Positions 56,738 through 64,000 of a DNA stretch of 64,000 nucleotides are shown here, in pieces. The stretch is from NCBI GenBank assembly GCA_027919835.1, contig JANVFP010000035.1, forward strand, positions 1 through 64,000. Reading direction: 5' to 3'. How positions within the stretch are numbered: position 1 is the stretch's first letter; each line of letters opens with the position of its first letter. The DNA is from Lentinula raphanica. Its lineage: Eukaryota; Basidiomycota; Agaricomycetes; Agaricales; Omphalotaceae. Under the pieces are notes generated by a model. The model saw only the letters and a list, made by a program, of their open reading frames with translations, ran no database searches and was not told the DNA's origin. The translations under genes and the position numbers were made by a program.

Positions 56738-59486
56738 ATCTCACCTTTCCCCCATTGCTGGTTGACTTTCACTTGTATCCATAGCCATCAAGTGGCAAAT
56801 CCAAGGTAAATGGCTCTTCCATTATATCATTTGGTTCTATGATTCTGATGTTGCTGGAACCTATAGCAATCAAGCCACAGAAGGGTGAGATTCATGGGTT
56901 GAAGATATTATTCTTACACATATTATTCTACTTACAGAAGCTTTGGCATATTCAAGAACATGTGGCAGAAGAAACTAGGCAGTGGAAGAAATCTTGGAGT
57001 ACCGTGGATGGATAGTAATTACTACTGTAAGTCAAAGATGAAACATTTATCATATTGTAGTAATGACATCATATGCAGATCTCTCAGGTGATGAGGGAAG
57101 AAAACTTCAGGACTGGCTCAATGCCCCGGATTGTTCCATCAATTATTCAACAGCTTTGAACAGAAGGGTTGATGGGACAGGCCAATGGATCCTCAAAGAT
57201 CCTACTTATCTCGTGTGGAAAGAGCAAGGAAGTGTATTGTGGATTCAAGGTCAAGGTAATTGATTTGTACTAAATTTCAATATGGAGAAGAGTATTCATA
57301 GTTTTATTACAGCTGGTTCAGGTAAAACATTCTTGATGTGAGGCATTGACTATTCAAATCTTATGGTTCACTGGACTAATACTCAATAACTAATTTATCA
57401 TAGTACCAGTATAATTGAAGACTTTAAACAGACAGCTGTTTCAACACTCACAATATATCATTACTTTGATAGACGTGATAATTCTGGTTCTAAAACTAGT
57501 TTTGAAGGATTGTTATCATCTTTCCTTTCACAGTTGGGTATTCGTATTGATGAACGAAAAGTTCATCTTGAATTGAAGAATTTGCATGAGAAATCAAAGA
57601 GTAGTCTTTTGCATTCTAGGCCTTCCTCCACAAAATTAATAGATACTTTAATAAAGGTATTAAAGGACCGAGTACAGAATGGTTTTGAAATTTACATGAT
57701 GATTGATGCTCTTGATGAGTGCACAGAGATGGATCAAGTTTTGAACTTTTGTCAAGAGATGTCTGAATCTTATTCTATTGGAATCATAATTTCAAGTCGC
57801 AATCATCAACCTGATTCTGTAAGATATTTGACAATTTCTTTGAGTCTCAATATTATGGTTGGGGAAGATATTGCTACTTACCTGCATGAACAAGTATTAT
57901 CCATATTGATGGAAAACAAAGATGAAGGGTCAGTTTGGTTATTAATATTTTGACTTGCTGAAGACTTACAATGACACAGATTCCGTTATATTGACTGTCA
58001 ACTTCAAAAATTAAAACAGAATCCAAGGAATGGTGAACTATGGCCAAGTTTAGCAGGATCATATTCGGAAGCTATCAAGAAATGTGCAGATAGTGCTTAT
58101 TCTAAAGAAACACACTATCTTCTCTTGTGGCTTCTATATTCTTTTGAGCCTCTCCATCTAAGTCAGGTTGCAATTATCTTTTCAATTGACTTGAGTTCAA
58201 GAGAAGTTGACTGTGATGCTAAGATGCTAATTGAATTGGACAAACTAATCAGTACTACTTTGGTTACTATTGATGATAAGAATATTGTCCAATTTTCACA
58301 TGCATCTGTAAAGGATTTCTTATTAGAAAGCAATGATAACTCCTATACAAGTGGATTGTTTGATGTCAATCCGCAGCTTGGACATGATGTCATAACTCAA
58401 ATGTGTCTTATCTATCTTCTCAATCAGAATGAATATGTTGATAATAGAACAAACACAAAAAATACATTTGAACAATATGCAACTCAATATTGGGCAGAAC
58501 ATGCTTAATACAATGAAAGAGAATCAATACTGCATAAAGATACAACAGAATTGATTGAGGTATTTCTCAGAAGTTCACAAGCATTTGTGAAATGGAAGAA
58601 GAGCTTTTGCACTGTAAATTTAAAGAAGCATGCAGGGAAGCACATTTTTGCAGACTGTAACCAAATCCACATTATTGCATGGTTAGGATTGGAAAAGATT
58701 GCACAAAGATTAATAAGCATCAATGATCATGTAGATTTAGGTATGTTCTGTCTGAAGTCCACCGCTATCCATATACTAATTGAGATCATGGAATAGACTA
58801 CATTGATGCACAATCAAGACATTTGGGAACACCATTACATGTAGCAGCAGCTAGAGGCTACATGAATATCATTCAACTCCTTCTTCAATATGGTGCAAAT
58901 ATAAATGCTCAGAGTGGACATTATGGTACTGCAATTCAGGCAGCAGCAGCAGAGGGGCATGAAAATATTGTTGAATATCTTGATCAACATGATGCAGATC
59001 TAAATGCTCAGAGTGGATATTATGGTTCTGCAATTCAGGCAGCAGCAGCAGAGGGGCATGAAAATATTGTTGAATATCTTGTTCAGCATAATGCAGATCT
59101 AAATGCTCAGAGTGGATATTATGGTTCTGCAATTCAAGCAGCAGTAGCAGAGGGGCATACAAATATTGTTAAATTTTTGGTTTATCATGGTGCAGATATC
59201 AATGCTCAGGGTATGTATCATGAAACTACAATTCAAGTAGCAGCAGCAGAGGGTAATGAGGATATTGTGGAGCTTCTTGTTCAGTGGCATGGTGCCAATG
59301 TCAATGCTCAGAGTGGAAGGTATGGCACTGCAATTCAAGCAGCAATATATGGCAACCATAAAGAGATTGTTGAACTTCTTGTTCAGCATGGTGCAGATAT
59401 CAATGCTCAGAGTATATATCATGGTACTGCAATTCAAGCAGCAGCAGCAGAGGGACATAAGAATATTGTTGAATTTCTGATTCAGC

Positions 59487-60607
59487 TAAGGCTCCAACCT
59501 AGTACTATTTATTACCTATTAAATAGGTTGTTACCTATTACTATTACTAGTACTATTAGGTCCTTCCTATAGTATGTTTTTATCCTATTTATAATAGGTA
59601 ATTAATAGTTTTTAGAAATATTTTCTGAGCTGGGCACCTGATTCTGCTGTTCATCACTCAACTAGACAAGTAGTACCTTGAGGTTCCAGGCCTAACTTCC
59701 CTTTTGAGCATCCATTTGCAGTTTCTATTTTTCTCTTCCATTGCACTCTTCATGTTGAACTTTTCACACAATTTATAGACAATGTTACACTATGCAGCAT
59801 GCCAGTGTCTGTGGATATAATGGATAGCTTACCATAAGAAATTGGTTGGGCCAATTTTAGTCTTCCCATGGATGTAAAAATGGCAGTGCACAGAATTTGG
59901 ACTGACCAAAATACCATAAATGAAATTAGGTCCAAAATTAATACAAATTGAACTGATGAAATCAATTGTGAGAAGAATGTACACAGCCTGTAGTAACACT
60001 TTTCTTGCTCTTTCCTTCAAAGAAAACTAACACTGAAAGCTATTGAGGCATGTAGATGGAGGATGACACACATCCAGTGAGTAGAAAATGTAGCAAAAGA
60101 ACCTGTTTAATCTGGAGTATGTGAACAACACATCATCAGTATCTCATGGCAAGGAAAATTGGATGCTGATCACAATTTGGCCTGCAGGGTCCAGGCAGGC
60201 CCCAATACATGAGATTTGGACAGGAAGACAGATCATGCCTATTATAATCATCTAAGTATCTTCATCTATTCACTGAGGACTTTTCAGATTCACTCAAAAT
60301 TTCAAGAGGGTATGCTTGGGTTTCCAGTCAATGGAAGCATTGCTCAGGACTTTCTTGCAATTCCAGGTGCAAGTGTCTCAGTTGAATGCCTTTTTTCAGG
60401 CTTGCATTACCAAGTCAATGGTGCAAAGCACTGCTTGCATGTTAGTTTATTCAATTTTCATGCTTTCAAGGCAATAACTGGCCAATTGAAGAAGAGCTCA
60501 GAAAACTAATTAATTACATATTATTATTACTATTATAATATGTATACAACCTATTACTATTAATTACTTGGTCATCTGTAATAGTAATATAATAGGTTGG
60601 AGCCTTA
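59487..60607 (+). mobile_element. 1.1-kb hAT element, deletion derivative
   Basis: The 15-bp perfect TIRs TAAGGCTCCAACCTA and TAGGTTGGAGCCTTA are flanked by the exact 8-bp duplication GATTCAGC (59479-59486 and 60608-60615), the hallmark of hAT insertion. Removing the element and one duplication gives a perfect ankyrin reading (VEFLIQ joined to QGADVNGQ). Only the transposase C-terminus is left inside. Confidence 0.92.
60216..60509 (+). pseudogene. hAT transposase C-terminal dimerisation region, fragment
   Basis: The frame contains AQDFLAIPGASVSVECLFSG, the conserved hAT dimerisation motif, and ends about 35 residues later. The catalytic core and BED finger are absent, so the element cannot move by itself. 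Confidence 0.75.
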
Positions 60608-62030
60608 GATTCAGCAGGGTGCAGATGTCAATGGTCAGGGTGGGTACTATGGTAACGCAATTCAAGCAGCAGCAGCAGAAGGTTATGAGGACATTGTGGA
60701 GCTTCTTGTTCAGCATGGTGCCAATGTCAATGCTCAGGGTGGAAAGTATGGCACTGCCATTCAAGCAGCAACATATTGCAGCCATAAAGAGATTGTTGAA
60801 TTCCTTGTTCAGCATGGTGCAGATATCAATGCTCAGAGTGAGCCTCATGTAAATACAATTCAAGCAGCAGCAGTGAGTTACAAAGACAATGTTGAACTTG
60901 TTGTTCAGCATGGTGTAGATGTCAATACTGAGGGTGACAAGTTTGGGACTGCAATTCAAACAGCACCAGCAGCATCTGAAAGTCACAAGGATATTGTTAA
61001 ATATGTTGTTGGATACAGTGCAGATGCAGATGCTCAAAGTAAGAAGCTTTGCACTACAATCCAAGCCACAGCAGCTGAGGGCCACACAGAATCTATGGAT
61101 TCCATCACTGAAAAGGCTGCAGATGTTAATGCTCAGAATGGCAATTTTGGAATTATGCTTGCAACTGTTGGCCACACAGAGACTGTGGAATGTTATATTC
61201 AACAGAGCACAAATATCAATGCTGAGTGTGAGAAATCTCACACTGCAATTCATGCAGCAGCAGCTGGGGACCATGCAGAGCCTGTGGGATCTTTTATTCA
61301 ACAAAGTGCAAATGTCAATGCTCAGAAAAGCAATTTTGACACTTCACTTTATGGAGCAGCAACTATTGATACTTTAGAATTTTTCCTTTATCAGAGTGTG
61401 GATATCAATGCTCAGAGTGATACATCTGGTACTGCAATTCAAGCCACAGCAGCTGAGGGCTACACAGAACCTACTGAATCTCTTGTTCAACAGGCTGCAG
61501 ATGTTAATGCACAGAGTGGCAATCTTGGCACTGCACTTCATGCAGCAGCAACTAATGGCCATATAGAGACTGTAGATTCTCATATCCAACAAAATGCCAA
61601 TATCAATTCTGATCAAGGCATTGCACTTCAAGAAGAAACAACTAGAAGTGTTATCACAGAGAATGTGAGATTTCTTCTTCAACCATGTTCAAACATCAAT
61701 GCTCAGAGTGGGAATTTGGGCACTGGCTGCAAAGATAGTGGGGAGTTTTTTGAACAGGATGGAGATACTGGTGGGCATTGTGGCACTACACTTCAATTAG
61801 CTCAGTCTTTTAAGAAAGCAAATGAGGCACAAAGTAGTCACAACATTGAGTCTTCAACAGTGCTTTGTTCAACTCTGGGGCATATGGGTAACTACATTGG
61901 GATCTCAGAATACAATCTAATGGAGATACTCAACAAGACAGGTGTCATAGCCTACTATACTCACATGCAAGCAAACAGCAGTGCAATGCTGACCAGAGTG
62001 CACTTGAAAGCCAAAGCAAAACCACAGTGA

Positions 62031-62499
62031 TGCCATTGGGCAGATGCAAACAAGAAGGGAATCATGCAACTATGGATTCTTCATTTCATGAACTAATGAA
62101 TATAAATATGAGTGACAATGAGATACTGTTTGCATCAAGTTCAGTTATAGCTGATCAGCAAGAGCTTCTTCAGAGGCAGTGTAGCAAATTCAACCCACAT
62201 ACCATGATGCCTGTATCTGAGCAGCCACCTATAGAAGGCCCACAGAAGTTCAATATCCCTGATGCACTTACCAAGAAAAATGAGTTTCAGATGGAAAAGA
62301 AGATCACAGAGAGAGATCGAAATCAAAGAAAGAAGCTGAACCAGAACTTGATAGCCTAGCCACACATACCCCTACCCCATGTTCCTTGAAATCTTTCCAA
62401 CTTCACAAAACTGAGAACTTCAGCATCAATAAAAATATTCAACAAGATGACAATTTGGTCAAACAAGGTCAGACAGGCTGCTGCATTGGCATACAACCT
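62031..62499 (+). other. Linker between NLR-4 and the small motif gene
   Basis: An open stretch ending at 62359 (MDSSFHELMNINMSDNEI onward) may be a leftover of the NLR-4 tail or an upstream exon of the next gene. A second stretch (62386-62499) is open in the frame of the small gene and contains ENFSINKNIQQDDN, a weak echo of its motif, but has no ATG. Confidence 0.35.
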
Positions 62500-62832
62500 A
62501 TGAAGTTGTTTGATGAATCAAAAAACTTCAGCATCAATGGAGGGGAAATCAATGCAGTAGGTAGAGATATTTATAAAATCACAAACATTGGTTGTACAGT
62601 TAATTATGCAAAGGACTCCAGCTCTAAGTCTCCCCCCACAAGTGCAACAACTCCTCAAAAATCCAAGTCTCAGAGCAGAAGTAGGAAACAACGATGGTCC
62701 ACTACCAAATACACACATACTAACTATGTTTATCAGCACTATCTTCCAGTGTCATACTACCCAATGCCCTGGATGATGTGCTACGTTCCTTGGTTCATAC
62801 CATGGACTCAGAATTGTGCAGGAGTTTTTTGA
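62500..62832 (+). CDS. Small protein (110 residues) with NLR-type N-terminal motif
   Basis: Starting at the first ATG (62500), the protein opens with KLFDESKNFSINGGEINAVG then RDIYKITNI (residues 2-30). This aligns with the N-terminal motifs of NLR-2 (NAQNVTVSGGEFNVAGKD) and NLR-3 (KAQKVEISGGNFAVAGND): a hydrophobic/polar strand, SGG or NGG, another strand, then (V/A)G(K/R/N)D. A basic Ser/Lys/Arg/Gln-rich linker follows (residues about 40-70), and then a striking Tyr/Trp/Pro-rich tail (HYLPVSYYPMPWMMCYVPWF). There is no NACHT or ankyrin part. It lies 470 bp after NLR-4 on the same strand, with its stop 25 bp before a MITE. It may be a partner protein or a decayed NLR 5' end; intron absence and the unique tail favour a separate gene. 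Confidence 0.55.
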   Translation: MKLFDESKNFSINGGEINAVGRDIYKITNIGCTVNYAKDSSSKSPPTSATTPQKSKSQSRSRKQRWSTTKYTHTNYVYQHYLPVSYYPMPWMMCYVPWFIPWTQNCAGVF

Positions 62833-62857
62833 CATCTCTGTCACAAACTCACAATAG

Positions 62858-63086
62858 CATCAGCAAAATCACTTCTGGCCTGGAGTCTATACCCCCTCTT
62901 TTCCTACAGGCTCTAGAGTCTCAGAAAGAGCCTGAGAGACTCTACAGAACTTGAAAAGACATTCAAAGAAACTTAAAACTTCCTCAGGGTGCCTAGAAAC
63001 TCTAGGCATGCTAAGAGCAACATAGGATTTAGGGAGTGTCCCTGCAGTCTTTCAGAGACTCCAGGCCAGAAGTGATTTTGCTGATG
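62858..63086. mobile_element. 229-bp MITE with 31-bp perfect TIRs
   Basis: The termini CATCAGCAAAATCACTTCTG and onward are inverted without mismatch over 31 bp at both ends, flanked by AG on each side. The start resembles the CATCAGGAAAAA ends of the elements at 13.0 and 21.8 kb, so it is probably the same superfamily. Confidence 0.85.
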
Positions 63087-64000
63087 AGTGTTCCTCACAA
63101 AGGGAACCAGCACTTACACCAAAAGAATATCCAGTGTATGCTTATACAGCTTCCTCTTTCCTTTCTCATATAGATTTTATGAACTTTCTCCCTCTTCCTC
63201 TTCTTGGTATCCCCTCTCTCTATTGAATAGTACTTGATACCAATTTTTATTGATTCCGCGTGGACAAACTTTCTTTGCTATGTCACGATAGGTGTGCTGT
63301 AGACAGCTATAGTATGTGACTCATAATTTAGATGCTGTATTTATTGATGCAGTAGAATTTTCAAAACAAGTGCTGTATGTTCTTCTCTGCTGCTCCATCA
63401 AACTTTCTTTAGTTCAGTTACCAGAATTCATTTGAATATCAATGGTGAGTGTAAATTGGTAATAACTATTGATCACAGCAACAGCCTCAATGTCAAGGTA
63501 AAATCATTGAAAGGAATGATATAGGGTATCAGTATGGTTTGAATTTTTGAGACACTTTCAGCTTTTCTACCTTGGCCTTAATATTATCTAGCTCCCAAAT
63601 CTTCTTCAATAGGATGAGTGCTAGTAGAAAATGTTATTGATGTAGATGATGTTTGTCTTAGCTTCTTTCCCTTCCTCTCCCTTCCATCTCCTGTTCTTCA
63701 TGCTGTTCCTTTCCTTATACTTTCCTGTCCCCATCTCTCTTTTCCACTAATCCACTCTGCAGCCTTCCTCCTACAAAATCCCTTCCCATATATTTGTTCA
63801 TTGTGTATTTGATGTGTATAGATACTGAGAAAGTTTAGACTGAAGGGTAAGCTCTCTCATCCTGAACATGCCCAGACACTCACTTGCATTTGGTTGTCAG
63901 CTGGCATACCGGTCATACAAGAAATGAAAGAAAACAATAAACAAAACCCTATATAGAGGGGTGCTGGAGTTGGACATGGAGGGGGCGAATGAATTGAATT
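63087..64000. other. Terminal stretch, no supported gene
   Basis: AT-rich sequence with a pyrimidine-rich patch at 63660-63740. I see nothing that can be called a gene. The last 60 bp contain CCCTATATAGAGGGG, which could be a TATA region of a gene beyond the window. Confidence 0.35.

Larger units (their letters stand above)
56792..62030 (+). pseudogene. NLR-4: NACHT-ankyrin pseudogene split by a hAT element
   Basis: The exon layout matches NLR-2: 56792-56805, 56867-56884, 56938-57026, 57079-57255, 57313-57337, 57404-57928, 57981-58740, then 58797 onward. Lesions are many. The start codon position is GTG instead of ATG. The N-terminal motif has lost its GG (SGRNLGVPW). Exon 6 lacks 10 residues in frame. 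The frame is broken at about 58,015-58,085. A Gln codon became TAA at 58506-58508, whereas NLR-1 keeps CAA there. A hAT element sits in the ankyrin array at 59487-60607. Walker A AGSGKTFL and Walker B MMIDALDEC are still visible. After the hAT element the array continues as increasingly degenerate repeats, closest to those of NLR-1, to a TGA at 62028-62030. It is clearly a pseudogene, though parts could still be transcribed. Confidence 0.85.

Noticed and set aside
60564..61304. 246-codon minus-strand open frame
   Set aside because: It lies opposite the NLR-4 ankyrin repeats and overlaps the hAT right end; it is a shadow of the array.

Overview
The window looks like an accessory, transposon-rich part of a filamentous basidiomycete (Agaricomycete-like) genome. 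The reasons are: short 50-70 nt introns with GT/AG borders and CTGAC/CTAAC-type branch sites; NACHT-ankyrin NLR genes of fungal type (DALDEC Walker B, HASVKDFLL-type helical region); a Ty3/Gypsy element with a long disordered Gag; a Mutator-like element (MULE); a hAT remnant; and several MITE families. This assignment is inference from gene style, not from a marker gene.

Layout. Positions 1-1189 hold a damaged 3' part of the replication protein A large subunit gene (RPA1). A tRNA-like gene lies at 2980-3078. A broken Gypsy element (minus strand, about 3.96-9.17 kb, Gag and protease only) has inserted into the first of four NACHT-ankyrin genes (NLR-1, 9.17-12.08 kb, 5' end missing). A 1.1-kb element with inverted subterminal repeat arrays lies at 13.0-14.1 kb. 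A 5.7-kb MULE (15,194-20,894) has perfectly delimited 125-bp terminal inverted repeats and appears to encode a single Ulp1-protease/FAR1-MULE-transposase fusion. A dead ABCC-type transporter, itself hit by a MITE, follows at 21.1-22.6 kb. NLR-2 (29,032-32,230) is intact and codes for 929 residues. A spliced 478-residue secreted repeat protein is at 32,952-34,511 (minus). NLR-3 (40,010-43,737, minus) is nearly intact with 16 very similar ankyrin repeats. NLR-4 (56,792-62,030) is a multiply broken paralogue interrupted by a hAT element with an 8-bp target duplication. A small protein gene (62,500-62,832) just downstream of NLR-4 carries the same short glycine-rich motif found at the N-terminus of NLR-2 and NLR-3.

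The rest (12.1-13.0, 22.7-28.9, 34.9-39.6 and 43.9-55.2 kb) is a mosaic of diverged direct and inverted copies of one repeat family with purine/pyrimidine strand bias and recurring intron-like blocks. It holds no gene I can support.

How it fits together. Three NLRs share a near-identical core promoter and exon layout, so they come from one duplicating family. The family is being broken by transposons and single-base changes while at least one copy is kept intact. The shared motif between NLR N-termini and a neighbouring small protein is the best candidate for an undescribed signalling pair. It resembles, by arrangement only, the fungal NLR/effector pairs that signal through short amyloid motifs.
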